Positions 21,869 through 32,831 of a stretch of DNA of 64,000 nt are shown piece after piece. Within the stretch, counting starts at the first letter, position 1; each line of letters opens with the position of its first letter. The stretch lies in the NCBI GenBank assembly GCA_039000515.1, contig JBCFYV010011135.1, forward strand, positions 20,548,927 to 20,612,926, read 5' to 3'. Source of the stretch: Timema cristinae. Lineage: Eukaryota; Arthropoda; Insecta; Phasmatodea; Timematidae. A model generated the notes under the pieces. That model made no database searches, had not been told where the DNA came from, and saw nothing but the letters and a program-made list of their open reading frames with translations. The position numbers and the translations under genes are program-made.

Positions 21869-22544
21869 ATTAAAAAAAAGTTTATTGATGGTAAGTATAT
21901 TTATTTTTGAGCTCTACTTCTTTATACCAGTTCAGAATAGCCACAGATATTCACTGTGATGTGAGATCATTAAAATATATATTTTAGATAAAGTTTACCA
22001 GAATTTTAATAAAGTCATAGATAATTTAGGAAATTTACTCTTATTACATTCGAAGTAGAGATTAAATTTAATACATATGGACCCCTTTCCAGGTATAAGA
22101 AAAACTAGTTTCTTTCTATTGTATTATACATGGTAAAATAAAATGTCACAACAAAACCATTGCTACAATTCCAATTTTGGTCTAAAAGGATCCCGGAAAC
22201 GTTATGCTTGTTCCAACAGCACATCATTTTCTCTAGAGCGGAAAACTGTCTATCCGGCCTGGAAAATTATAGTCCCTCACAGCATTCCCTTCCCCCCCAT
22301 TTAAATAAAATAATTCTGTCGTCGACAGAGGAAATATTGTTCACTTAGCAAATTACACTTGCCCAACCAACATTTCCTGAAATTGTGAAAATGGCTTCAT
22401 ATAACCTTTACCATTTCAGAAATAACAGAGGCTTAGGGTGGTAGTAGACATACGTGACTTCTGAGTTGGAATTATTGAGTTTGAGATGTGGGGAACGCGA
22501 GTAGGAGTCAGTCTTTTTTCAGGTTTTATATCAAATTTATCCAT

Positions 22545-23995
22545 GTCATTACACCTTCTCGAGTTAGTTCTATTCAGTCCACCCCATTACATCTTATCCA
22601 TATCTTTAGCTCGTTCTATCCAGCCAACCTCATTACACCTTACCCATAACTTTAGCTCGTTTTATCCAGCCAACCTCATTACACCTTAGATGGAGTTAGT
22701 TTAATTCAGTCCACCCCATTACATCTTATCCATATCTTTAGCTCGTTTTATCCAGCCAACCTCATTACACCTTAGATGGAGTTAGTTTAATTCAGTCCAC
22801 CCCATTACATCTTATCCATATATTTAGCTCGTTTTATCCAGCCAACCTCATTACACCTTAGATGGAGTTAGTTTAATTCAGTCCACCCCATTACATCTTA
22901 TCCATATCTTTAGCTCGTTTTATCCAGCCAACCTCATTACACCTTATATGGTGTTAGTTCTATTCAGTCCACCCCATTACATCTTATCCATATCTTTAGC
23001 TCGTTTTATCCAGCCAACCTCATTACACCTTATATGGAGTTAGTTTAATTCAGTCCACCCCATTACATCTTATCCATATCTTTAGCTCGTTCTATCCAGC
23101 CAACCTCATTACACCTTACCCATAACTTTAGCTCGTTTTATCCAGCCAACCTCATTACACCTTAGATGGAGTTAGTTTAATTCAGTCCACCCCATTACAT
23201 CTTATCCATATCTTTAGCTCGTTCTATCCAGCCAACCTCATTACACCTTAGATGGAGTTAGTTTAATTCAGTCCACCCCATTACATCTTATCCATATCTT
23301 TAGCTCGTTCTATCCAGCCAACCTCATTACACCTTACCCATAACTTTAGCTCGTTTTATCCAGCCAACCTCATTACACATTAGATGGAGTTAGTTTAATT
23401 CAGTCCACCCCATTACATCTTATCCATATCTTTAGCTCGTTCTATCCAGCCAACCTCATTACACCTTACCCATAACTTTAGCTCGTTTTATCCAGCCAAC
23501 CTCATTACACCTTATATGGAGTTAGTTCTATTCAGTCCACCCCATTACATCTTATCCATATCTTTAGCTCGTTCTATCCAGCCAACCTCATTACACCTTA
23601 CCCATAACTTTAGCTCGTTTTATCCAGCCAACCTCATTACACCTTATATGGAGTTAGTTCTATTCAGTCCACCCCATTACATCTTATCCATATCTTTAGC
23701 TCGTTTTATCCAGCCAACCTCATTACACCTTAGATGGAGTTAGTTTAATTCAGTCCACCCCATTACATCTTATCCATATCTTTAGCTCGTTCTATCCAGC
23801 CAACCTCATTACACCTTAGATGGAGTTAGTTTAATTCAGTCCACCCCATTACATCTTATCCATATCTTTAGCTCGTTTTATCCAGCCAACCTCATTACAC
23901 CTTAGATGGAGTTAGTTCTATTCAGTCCACCTCATTACATCTTATCCATATCTTTAGCTCGTTCTAACCAGCCAACCTCATTACACCCTATCTCT
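22545..23995 (-). repeat. 46-bp minisatellite array derived from a LINE ORF2 C-terminus
   Basis: About 30 or more tandem units. The standard unit is 46 bp (TTAGCTCGTTTTATCCAGCC within it). It alternates with a shortened 40-bp variant (GATGGAGTTAGTTTAATTCA), giving 86-bp and 132-bp higher-order blocks. On the minus strand the unit corresponds to codons for roughly CNEVDWIELAQDR at the C-terminus of the LINE fragment that adjoins it at 23996-24240. Small plus-strand frames repeating ELVLFSPPHYILSISLAR are antisense artefacts. The high similarity between units points to recent expansion. Confidence 0.9.
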
Positions 23996-24240
23996 TTCAG
24001 GTTAATTCTAATTTTATCCGCTCATCTACGCCTTGGTCTTCCCAATGTTTTCTTCCCATTGGGTTTGCCAGTCTGTATCCTGAACACGGTTCTATATTCT
24101 CCCATTCACTGAGAATGTTCTGGATGCTGTAATCTAAGAGATTTGATTATCCTAACAATGTATTTGCATGAATACAGGCTATGAAACCTCTTGAACAAAC
24201 CAGCTTTTTGGACAAACAAATCTTCCTAAGCACCTTTTTT
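23996..24240 (-). pseudogene. LINE ORF2 C-terminal fragment
   Basis: On the minus strand, segments in shifted frames read KVLRKI, then YIVRIIKSLRLQHPEHSQ, then MGEYRTVFRIQTGKPNGKKT, LGRPRRR and INLKEIGCNEVGWLE. This is the familiar end of a non-LTR endonuclease/reverse-transcriptase protein (pattern DIV..IK..RLRW.GHV.RM...GKP.G.R..GRPR.RW). It carries stops and frameshifts and is 5'-truncated. Its last codons run straight into the 46-bp array at 22545-23995. Inactive. Confidence 0.75.
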
Positions 24241-26359
24241 TCAAACTCCGTGTTGTTTTTTCTTCTCTGACATATAAGCTAAGAAACCATCCCTTTCACA
24301 CCCATAGAAAACAAAACGTAAATTAGTTTGGTGTATTCTGAGTTTTACATTTTTTATCAGCATCTAAAATGTAAGAACTTATTTAACATGTAATAGTAAA
24401 CATTTCCCGACTCTATTTTTTTCCTAGTTTACAATCTAATTTCGTTATTGCTATTAACAACTGTTCTTAAACCTGTCAAATGATATGCTGCTTGAATTTA
24501 TATCATAATTATCGCCTTAAATTTGTGTTTTCTTTGTATTTACTTAATCAAGTAATTGTTTACTTCTAAACCTATTTCCATTCAAGCACCTAATACAATT
24601 TCTGCATTTCCTCCCACTGGAAACGTAGCTTGGTTTCACAATATTTTATGATTTAATTTTGAACCTAAGGATTATTAAATAATATTTTGGTTTTTGTAAC
24701 TATATCTAGATATGTTTTCAATAAATTAATACATTTAAAAAAAGGCATTTAGTAGCTATTTCACTGCTGTGTGATGTGTGAAGTGTATTATAATTAACTT
24801 GGTTTTAAATTCCGTTGGATAAAATTGAATATCATATTATTGAAATAAAATTAAAAATACTTTTCTTACTTTGTGGCATGTACATATGTTTTTTCAATTC
24901 TTTTTATTTCCATGAGCATATAGTTGTAATTAAATTCCAGCAAAAATTCAGAGTCAGACATTGTAATTTTTGTCCATTTTAGAGCTTAAGTACCTTTTTT
25001 ATATTAGTTTTCCCTATAAATTCACCAATAATCGTAAAAAATATATATATATATATAACCTACTGATAGTGAATTTAAATTTGTTCTAATAAATACTAAA
25101 TATCGGTCTGCTTATCATTAATATCTTTTATATATTATTTCATAAACAATTACAAGAAAAACAGAGCTATTAGAATAGTTAGTACTTCAAAATATATCCT
25201 TATAGACATATTAGTATATAAATATATACTTTCAGCTTTTTTTTAAAGTGATTTATCATTAAGTAAATATTATTGAAGTCTCAATATATATTCAACATTT
25301 CTGCACCGAGTCATAGGACTATTATATTCGTGGAAATTTGATGCACATATGTGTAACGTTTTATACTTCTCTTTATATATAATATATATATTATGAATTA
25401 GTAAATTCTAGTCAACATAATTTAAGATACTTTCAAGAAGATTAATTTATATCCTTACATTTCATTTTAAAGTACTTCCAGCTATCATACACATTAATTT
25501 AAATCAGGATCAAAGCATTTTTCCCGAAGACGTAGTAGCTCTCTTTATTAATACATGAAAAGAACATTGATAAAACGTTATACGAAATGAAAAAAAAGAA
25601 TTTGTTAACCATGCAAAGTTGATTAAATTTAACAAAAGCCCTTGAATGTTTTAGGAATGATATACAAATTAAATGTACATGTACTTGGAATTTTAGAAAG
25701 GTTACAAAACAACTTTGATACCAGAATACAATTTGCACGTTTTTTTATTAAATACTTTCCACTGCTCCTTACATTTAAGTCAAAATACACTATATCTAAA
25801 TTTAATCCTCTTATTCCCTACCCAATTAAAATATAATTAAAATAATTGTTTAGGTTGGTAGCAAGTCGTAGTGGATATTGATACATATGTTTGTAAAAAT
25901 ATATAATTAAAAAGGTTTAGAAAATTAAAATCATTCTTGCATTTCTATTTTACATTTTGAATGATACTCAACACCTAGGTCCATACTCTTCATAGAAGGC
26001 CATTTATTTGTTTTCTCTTTTCACTTAGTTCCCTCTTGCATGGGTGCATCAATAGATTAAGCTTAACAGCTGGCTGGTTAAATCTTAAAAAATTAATAAA
26101 GATTAATATTTAAGTGACTGATTAATACTTAAATATCTTTTAGATTTTGATATGATATACTTTGATACTTGATATTATTTTCATATATTTTGTTCCAATC
26201 AGTTGGTCTCAATACATCCGTTCGTAAGCACTCTTGAGGTTTACCTTAGTATTCTTACGAATATACATTGAAGCAACCTTTATATTATAATAATAATATC
26301 TTATATTTTGTAACAAACAATAATAAAGTGTAATATATTGATATATTTAATTTCTTGTT
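24241..26359. other. Intergenic DNA, no gene seen
   Basis: Strongly AT-rich. A (TA)n tract lies at about 25040-25060 and another TA-rich palindrome at about 25376-25395. Frames at 25499-25738 and 25642-25836 overlap on opposite strands and neither is recognisable. Confidence 0.5.
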
Positions 26360-26653
26360 ACTTTTATAATAATAAAAGGGAGTGTTTGTGTTGGTTTTTG
26401 TGCGATATCCAACCAAATCTACGGAAAGGCAGAGATCTGAAATGTTTAACATAGGTGGATGGAGGGGGGGTCAAAATGTACCTCGAAGTTGGATTTTAAA
26501 ATTTTTAACTATCTTTTTAACTAATTTTTGAAAAAAATATATTTTATCTTTTTTAGAATTACGTTTGAGATACGTGCACTATGGGGGTAGGGAGGTTCTT
26601 ATATAATTCTCTACCCCATTGGGTCACGAACATTGACGGATGGGACTGCTAGT
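26360..26653 (+). repeat. Dispersed repeat D, copy 2
   Basis: AATAAAAGGGAGTGTTTGTG begins it, ATCCAACCAAATCTACGGAA follows, and the end GGGTCACGAACATTGACGG, then GGGACTGCTAGTT, matches the repeat at the left window edge. Non-coding; TA-type flanks only. Confidence 0.6.
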
Positions 26654-27109
26654 TAATACTAACTGTAAAAATAGACAACTATATGTCAAATGGAATTTAA
26701 CTATGAATATATTAAAGTATATGTCCTAAAATTTTGTTGGCTGTCAAATATTCTAATTCCATTTAAAACAAGTGCATGTTAAAGGGAATTTTTAAGCTTC
26801 AGTGAAGGTTGGAAGTAAGTAGTAACAAATTATGGCTTCGATTTAAAAAAATACTAAGATCTAGAAAACTTGTGCGTAGCTCAAATATATTTGTAAGATT
26901 CATCTCTAATTACAATCAAAAGAGCAATTTATAAGAAACTAAAATCTAGCACAAAAACTTGATAAATTATTCTATTTTTTTTTTCAAAATAAAATAAATT
27001 TATCTTTCCAGAAAGTTGATATAATTTAATATTGTAATTTAAAAAAAAAAGGTTTGACTATCTGTCTATGAATTATGGTGAATCACTATATTTACTTTTG
27101 TTTTATTGT

Positions 27110-27350
27110 TTAGCACCTTGCCTTTCTACTCTTTCGGGTTTTACACTTATGTACTAATTACGCTAATTATTTTAGGGATTAGGAAGGTGATAATTAAGTC
27201 AATTCTGCCCACACTTGCGTGAAGAGTGTGTAAAACTATCCAAGCAAAAACACTCTCGTCACACCAGAGATAGATTTGAAACTCAATTTCCCCGTCAAAT
27301 GTGGTATAGAACAATACGGCAGGTAACATCTTAGACCATGTGGCCTTCAG
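27110..27350 (-). mobile_element. SINE-C, full span, degraded
   Basis: Minus orientation. The inverse tail TTTAGCACCTTGCCTTTCTA with TTCGGGTTTTACAC lies at the left, and the head (GACCATGTGGCC at 27334-27345, inverse of GGCCACATGGTC) at the right. The 72-codon minus frame inside is incidental. Confidence 0.65.
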
Positions 27351-27479
27351 AGCAAGTAATACCAAACTTAATTAAGAGTTTTGATATTTAATGTTTTATA
27401 AAATAATAATTGTTTTATTAGTGCAACCAACTAATCAAAACCCGGATAAAATTAAGAATCATGAGTGTTTAACTATTGG

Positions 27480-27905
27480 AGCAGTTATTATCTTACGGAC
27501 TAATTATATAGTCAGATCATTTTGTCCAATTTTCCCGTGATGGGGAGTTAAGGGTCTGATTTCCAACCGTCGTGTTGTATAAAGTTATTTCCTCATTGAT
27601 TTCCCTCCCTTTACCCCTCACCCTGCTTAATCACCTAGGACTCTATAGGTAGTTGTATTATGTTAAGAATTAAAGGCTTAATTGTTATGTAAAAATCTAG
27701 GAAGGAAAGACAGCAAGACTTGCTTAAAACTGTGTATTTAATTTGGGGTTGGCTATTATTTCTGTACTATTTTATTTTAAAATTGTATATATATACATTT
27801 GGATTAGTGCAAAATATACCTCGATTTATTTGGTGAAAATATATGTACATAATTTGTTAGCCCGAACGATTAATAAGACGTGATGCAAAAAAAAAAAAAA
27901 AAAAA
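27480..27905 (+). mobile_element. Degraded SINE or LINE tail
   Basis: GTTAGCCCGAACGATTAATA, then AGACGTGATGC and a run of 18 A (about 27888-27905), is the shared SINE/LINE tail. The upstream 350 bases have only weak resemblance to a SINE-C body, so the element could be longer or a different type with the same tail. Confidence 0.45.
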
Positions 27906-27984
27906 GTGGTAAGAAGTGCACAAGAAATATTTTTTAAACGTCAAGTTTCCAAATAAGAAGTAAGATAATATTGGAAAAAATAAT

Positions 27985-28398
27985 GTCTACACGGTGGATA
28001 TCAAGGAGGGATGAAAGGATTTCAATAAAGGACTAGTGTTTTTTGTAGTTTATAAGGCTCAGTGTTTTTTGTCCAAATTAATAACATACTGCCCCAATAC
28101 AAACATAGAATTTAATTTTCTTCACATGGTGACTCAATATTTCTTAAATATTTATCAAGGGTCTTCTGGAATTTAATGACACCTTTTTATCTTCATCTAA
28201 AATGTTTATCATTTAATGTCTCTATGCTCATGAAAAGTATTCAAATATTTGTTAGTATCTTTATGTGAAAAAATTTAAGCTCTATGTTTGTACTGGAACA
28301 ATATTTGATTTATTTTTTAATCAAAAAATGGTTTTAACATGAAAACTGCAAAAACACTGGCCTTTTATCCCGTCCCCATTCCATCACAACTTAATACC
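27985..28398. mobile_element. TIR element family J, copy 2
   Basis: The left arm (about 27985-28125) and right arm (about 28262-28398) are inverted copies of each other at roughly 70-75% identity. Left: GGATGAAAGG, GACTAGTGTTTTTTGTAGTT, CCAATACAAACATAGAATTT. Right: the inverse of CCAGTACAAACATAGAGCTT, GGCCAGTGTTTTTGCAGTTT, GGGGACGGGATAAAAGG. It is about 414 bp with no transposase. The same element occurs at 1617-2030 and 8222-8590. Confidence 0.6.
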
Positions 28399-28407
28399 TG
28401 TTATATA

Positions 28408-28708
28408 GGTGACCTGGTGGTCTAGGCGTAAGGTGTCAGACTTCTGTGGTGAGAGTCCGGGTTCAATCCTCGGTCCCGGCACAGATTTATCTGATCACCA
28501 AACCCTTCCTTCACCTCTGACAAGACGTGTATTAATCACAAATTGTGAATATGTGGAATGCCAGGCCTCCACCGTGGTTCGGATCCCACGTTAAGCTGTA
28601 GGTCCTCCATTTCATCTCACAATCACCTACCATTACACATTAGCGTAAGTGGTATAACTGAACGGGTAGTAAGACACGGTGCTAATAATAATAATGACAA
28701 TAATAATA
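28408..28708 (+). mobile_element. SINE-A, full length, long-body subfamily
   Basis: The A box TGGTCTAGGCGTAAGGTG, B box GGGTTCAATCCTCGG, body with GACGTGTATTAATCACAAAT and tail TGAACGGGTAGTAAGACACG are followed by (TAA)n with interruptions. An imperfect repeat (ACCTGTTATA before, ATCTGGTATA after) may be a decayed TSD. It abuts the family J element on its left. Confidence 0.85.
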
Positions 28709-29149
28709 TCTGGTATAGATGAAATTATTAATTTGTGGATATCCTGGGTATAGAAAAAAAATAAGAAGGAAATTCAAGACAAACCCCTTGGGGGAGAGAG
28801 AGAGAACACAAAACCGGGAATAGATAACTCTCTACTTAACCGTTCAGGATCAAAACCCTTGTCTTTTTGAGTTAGGGAAGGCACACAACCATAGAGGAAA
28901 GCTTTTTCACTCTTCGACGACAGCTACAAATTCTTTATAACAACAATTTGTCAGAACATGTTTTACATCAAAAGTGTTTGGGGTTAAAGAAAAAAAAAAG
29001 AAAGTTTGGTTTTGAATGGTGGAGAAGGCGTCGCTTCTTTCTAACTTGTTTAGAAACCCACCCCATGATCCCCTTAACTCCTTCCCCCCCCCTTCACCGA
29101 TATGATTTATAGTAATAAAAGTGCTACAAAGACGCAGTTTTCAGCTAAA

Positions 29150-29367
29150 CTGTTTAGAAGCGGTAGTTTTTTTTTTTTTTTTTTACTTTACCGCACCATT
29201 CGGGTAGAGAAATTATTTTGGTCGTAAAAAAAAATTGAACTCGAGATTTTTTATTGATGATGACGTTTCATAATCACCTGATCGCAAAATATTTATTTTT
29301 TTGTCTTATTATGCAAGGTAGTATTTCTGTCCATCTGCCTTAACTGTGAATAAATATTAAACAGTTT
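29150..29367 (+). repeat. Dispersed repeat F, copy 5, 5' part
   Basis: TTTTGGTCGTAAAAAAAAAT, then TGAACTCGAGATTTTTTATT and GACGTTTCATAATCACCTGA, match the start of the F repeats at 48.6 kb and (inverse) 57.6 kb. The copy is split by two SINE-A insertions and resumes at 29551-29812 and 30125-30300. Confidence 0.55.
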
Positions 29368-29550
29368 TAATGATTGGGATGTGGGGAATGCCAGGCCGCC
29401 ACCGTGGTTCGAATTCCACGTTAAACTGTAGGTCCTTCATTTCATCTCGCAATCACCCTACCATTACACATTAGCGTAAGTGCGTATAACCCGAACGGGT
29501 AGTAAGACGCGGTGCTAATAATGATAATAATAATAATAGTAATGATTGGG
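29368..29550 (+). mobile_element. SINE-A, strongly 5'-truncated, with 11-bp TSD
   Basis: Only the last 160 bp of SINE-A is present, starting at TGTGGGGAATGCCAGGCCGC and ending in the tail and an interrupted (TAA)n. TAATGATTGGG at 29368-29378 and 29540-29550 flanks it exactly, so the truncation happened at insertion. No promoter boxes remain. Confidence 0.9.
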
Positions 29551-29812
29551 TCAAAAGTTTGTAATTTAAGGTTTTTATTTGGTTCTTCAGAGGTTTTTTG
29601 AATTAGCTATCAAACTCTAAATTTAAGGGTAGTTTACTTAATGTTAAAAAGCTAAACAGTAAAATCAATTTTAACAAAATTAACTTTTAACGATTTTTAT
29701 TAAATTTCCTATCAAAGCATGGTATAAACTTTCAAACGAAATTGGAAGTTCTCATTTTCTCATAAAAATACTGTTAAGAAACTTTAAAAGACATTGATAT
29801 ATTCGAAATATT
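29551..29812 (+). repeat. Dispersed repeat F, copy 5, middle part
   Basis: GGTTTTTTGAATTAGCTATC, then AAATTTAAGGGTAGTTTACT, and AACGATTTTTATTAAATTTC agree with the middle of the F repeats at 35.1 kb and 48.8 kb. Non-coding. Confidence 0.55.
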
Positions 29813-30088
29813 TAATAATATAATGGTGACCTGGTGGTCTTGGGGTAAGGTGTCAGACTTCTATGCTGGCGACCGGGGTTCAATCCTCGGTCCCAGCAAT
29901 AATTTATCTGATTTCAAACCCTTCCTACACCTCTGACAAGACATCTTGTGAATGTGGGGAATGCCAGGTCTCCACCGTGGTTCGGATTCCTCGTTAAACT
30001 GTAGGTCCTCCATTTCATCTCACAATCACCCTACCATTACACATTAGCGTAAGTGCGTATAACCCGAACGGGTAGTAAATCGCGGTGC

Positions 30089-30120
<32 letters not shown>

Positions 30121-30124
30121 TAAT
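29813..30124 (+). mobile_element. SINE-A, full length, with 12-bp TSD
   Basis: The head TGGTGGTCTTGGGGTAAGGT, B box GGGGTTCAATCCTCGG and complete tail run into about 11 TAA units. TAATAATATAAT occurs at 29813-29824 and 30113-30124; its right copy merges with the microsatellite. Inserted in repeat F. Confidence 0.88.
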
Positions 30125-30300
30125 CCCGTAAAGTTGTATATATTATATTGAATATCAAATACCTTTATTTGAGATAAATGTTTTTATAAAATCAATAGTT
30201 AATGGAATATTAACAAAAAATTTTGAATTTGGGTTTGGAAAATTGATTCATATACTCTTTTGGGGCTCAAGATGCTCCTCTATCAAAATTTAAGTAACAA
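30125..30300 (+). repeat. Dispersed repeat F, copy 5, 3' part
   Basis: TTTATTTGAGATAAATGTTT, then TATAAAATCAATAGTTAATG and GAAAATTGATTCATATACTC, match the 3' part of the F copy at 35.4-35.6 kb. Confidence 0.5.
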
Positions 30301-30618
30301 TATATATTATTATATTTAAACTATTTGGTTTAATGTCCTGCAACAAGTTATATTCTCTAGTTTAACATTCAGAGTTTTAAGAAAGTATTAAATCATTTTC
30401 AGGCAAAGCAGTTATAAAGTATTTGTGAAGCATTGTATCATTTATTACTTTTTAATGAAATAAGTCATAAGTCTTGCCTTACTCCGGCCCGTTAAAGTAT
30501 TTCAAGATGTATTAGAAATCATACTTTATGCTCTATTGGCATAAAAGTCTTTATACCTTAGTTCAGATGGCGGTGACTTCCTACCTAATCAAACTAAAAG
30601 TAACATATTTATGGAAAT

Positions 30619-31088
30619 ACTAGATAGCTGTTGCCCGCGGCTTTGCTCGCGTGGAAGTTTGATTATATACAAATACGAAAATATACATATGTATTTAGAG
30701 ATTAATTTAAAATATTACGTTACGTTGATGACCATAACTTGAACTCAGATCAAAAATAATGCAAGTCCGATACAAACTTTCACCCCCTTTTTCATCCCTT
30801 ATTAAATAAAATTTCCAAAATTCCTGAAACACGTATTTATTTGTTTTACGTCAATAACCGAAATACAAAATTTTGTTTATGTAACTTTCAAAATGACGGA
30901 CTTTCATACATATTATCATCCCCTATTTTGACCCCTTTGGGGTGGAATTTTCTAAAATCCTTTCTTAGTGGGTGCCTACATAACAAAATGAATATACAGT
31001 CTGAATTTCATGCTTGTAGCCTTGATAGTTTGCGCTCGGCGATGATGAATCAGTCAGTCAGGACATGTTATTTTATAAGTATAGATTT
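30619..31088 (+). mobile_element. Arthropod-type dispersed repeat (CCCGCGGCTTTGCTCGCG head)
   Basis: The head ACTAGATAGCTGTTGCCCGC, then GGCTTTGCTCGCGTGGAAG, the inner TTTTGACCCCTTTGGGGTGG and CTTTCTTAGTGGGTGCCTAC, and the end GATGATGAATCAGTCAGTCA with TTTTATAAGTATAGAT form a set of landmarks I know from dispersed repeats in many arthropod genomes. The exact class is not established here. The 86-codon frame at 30841-31101 is part of the repeat and not a gene. Confidence 0.65.
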
Positions 31089-31469
31089 ACTTTTTTTTTA
31101 GCCATTTAAATGTAAATAATGCTACAGTATTAAGTTATTAAGAGTTATTAAATGTTCACTTAATTTTATTTATCTAAAAGACTTTAACAGTGAAAAAATT
31201 ATGAAATTATTTTTAATATAAAAAACCTTAGTCGATTTTTTTTCTCAGACCCACTTACTAATACAGCGCGTGGTGGTGGAATTCAAAATATCACTTGTTT
31301 TAGGGTTTCACCGCTCTGATTTTGTGGGCGCCACCTAGTTAAATAAGTTTTAATACATTATATATATTTAGTTTTAAGTCCAACTTCCTTTCAATAGCTG
31401 TCAAAGTTCCTAAATATTCCAGATTTTTTTTATAGATTATAGATAGAGACACAGTAGAATCATTCAATG

Positions 31470-31635
31470 CTAGTTATTACACCTTATCTCATCTTGAGTT
31501 AGTTCTATCAATTCGACCTTATTGCATTCTATCTCTATTTTAAGCTAGTTCTATGCAGTCCACTTCATTACACCCTATCTCCATCTTGAGATAGTTCTAT
31601 CCAGTCACCTCATTACACCCTATCTCTTTCAGGTC
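31470..31635 (-). repeat. Short 46-bp minisatellite, about 3.5 units
   Basis: Units of about 46 bp with TCTATCCAGTCACCTCATTA and GAGTTAGTTCTATCAATTCG. On the minus strand the first unit continues in frame from the LINE fragment at 31600-31690 (KEIGCNEV, then WIELSQDGDR), after which frame is lost. It is the same family as the arrays at 22.5 and 52.3 kb, here barely expanded and therefore the most informative about its origin. Confidence 0.8.
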
Positions 31636-31692
31636 CATTTTAATGTCATCCTCATATCCGTTTCTTGGTCTTTTCCTTGTCTCTATACATTA
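31600..31692 (-). pseudogene. LINE ORF2 extreme C-terminal fragment
   Basis: On the minus strand the sequence reads KRPRNGYEDDIKMDLKEIGC, then NEV. This is the same LINE end as at 24.0-24.2 kb and 52.0-52.3 kb. It is only about 30 codons long, 5'-truncated, and overlaps the start of the minisatellite. Confidence 0.65.
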
Positions 31693-32136
31693 GTTATGAC
31701 TGTCAATAATTTAAAAGCAATTATAACTCAACATATTTTAATTGATATTTTTACCTTAATCTTTATTTATGTCACTTTACATAACGTAAGTTTGTTGTGT
31801 TTATGGGTTGGTAAATTATGTTAGAAATAAAGGTACTATAATATATACATTATTGTGTAGAGATTTTACTAGTTTTCTAATATATATACCTACTCTTATC
31901 ACAAATGCTTGGCATATGTGCTCATCAGAACTCTATTGACGTAAATATTTACATTTTAATAGATATAAATAAATAAGTTGTGGATATTTATAAAATATGG
32001 TAAAATAACACTTTTACATTCATACGTCAAGTCATATGATATGTAGCTGTTGTTTTAATCGTGATTATCAATACATATAAAATATTAAAATAATGATATG
32101 GCCTTATTATGATATGAAGAAAATTTTATGGACCTG

Positions 32137-32345
32137 CACCTGTGGTCACATAGTCTAAGGTTTCAGTCTAGCAATAGACCAGACTGCCAAAGGCACTGAG
32201 ATTTGAGTTTAAATCCCCGTTGGTTGTAATTTTCCTAAATGGTTTACCACTATCCTTCCACCCAAATGCACGTACACTTCCTTAAAATTAAACCTTTCTC
32301 ATACATATCCGTATAGCATGATTAGTTATTAGGACACTCTATTAA
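32137..32345 (+). mobile_element. SINE-C, degraded
   Basis: CTGTGGTCACATAGTCTAAG (A box region), AGACCAGACTGCCAAAGGCA, a B-box-like GAGTTTAAATCCCCG and the body CCTAAATGGTTTACCACTAT identify it. The tail has decayed (TTAGGACACTCTATTAAG). Confidence 0.6.
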
Positions 32346-32582
32346 GAAAAAAAATCTGGCATTTATTTAAGTTACATAAACAATAATAAATAATTCGGCC
32401 ATGCTAAATAGTCTATACAGGGCCCTTACACTTAATAGACAAACACATTACCGATTGAGTCTAAGCGTTCGGACTAACTATGAACAAGTTATAAAATATA
32501 TCTAGTTATATTAATTATAATTTGTTAAACAAAAACAATTAAATATAGCATCCAAAAAATAAACCTTTTTACTAGTGATATG

Positions 32583-32831
32583 ACCCGTCTCGGGGGCGCA
32601 GTTAGCTAACGCACTAGTTTCATATTGAGCTAGACTGCCAAGGACAGAGAGATCGGGGTTCGAATCTCGGCCTGGTTAGCTGTGGGTGTTTTTTCCTAAA
32701 TGGTGTTCCACTCTCCCTCTACATGAATATGGGTTCACTTCCTCTAAATTCCATCTTCCCAATTCCTAACCCATTAGAGAATTTATTAATTAAGCGTAAA
32801 ACCCTAATGGGTAGTAAGAAGCAGTGCTATA
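32583..32831 (+). mobile_element. SINE-B, full length, older copy
   Basis: CCGTCTCGGGGGCGCAGTTA, GGGGTTCGAATCTCGG, CCTAAATGGTGTTCCACTCT and the tail CCCTAATGGGTAGTAAGAAG, CAGTGCTA are present. No TSD is seen. The overlapping 61-codon frame at 32723 is not a gene. Confidence 0.8.

Noticed and set aside
22486..24112. Plus-strand frames encoding repeated ELVLFSPPHYILSISLAR-type peptides
   Set aside because: They arise from the antisense strand of the 46-bp minisatellite. The repeat-derived open frames are explained by the array, and the coding origin is on the other strand.
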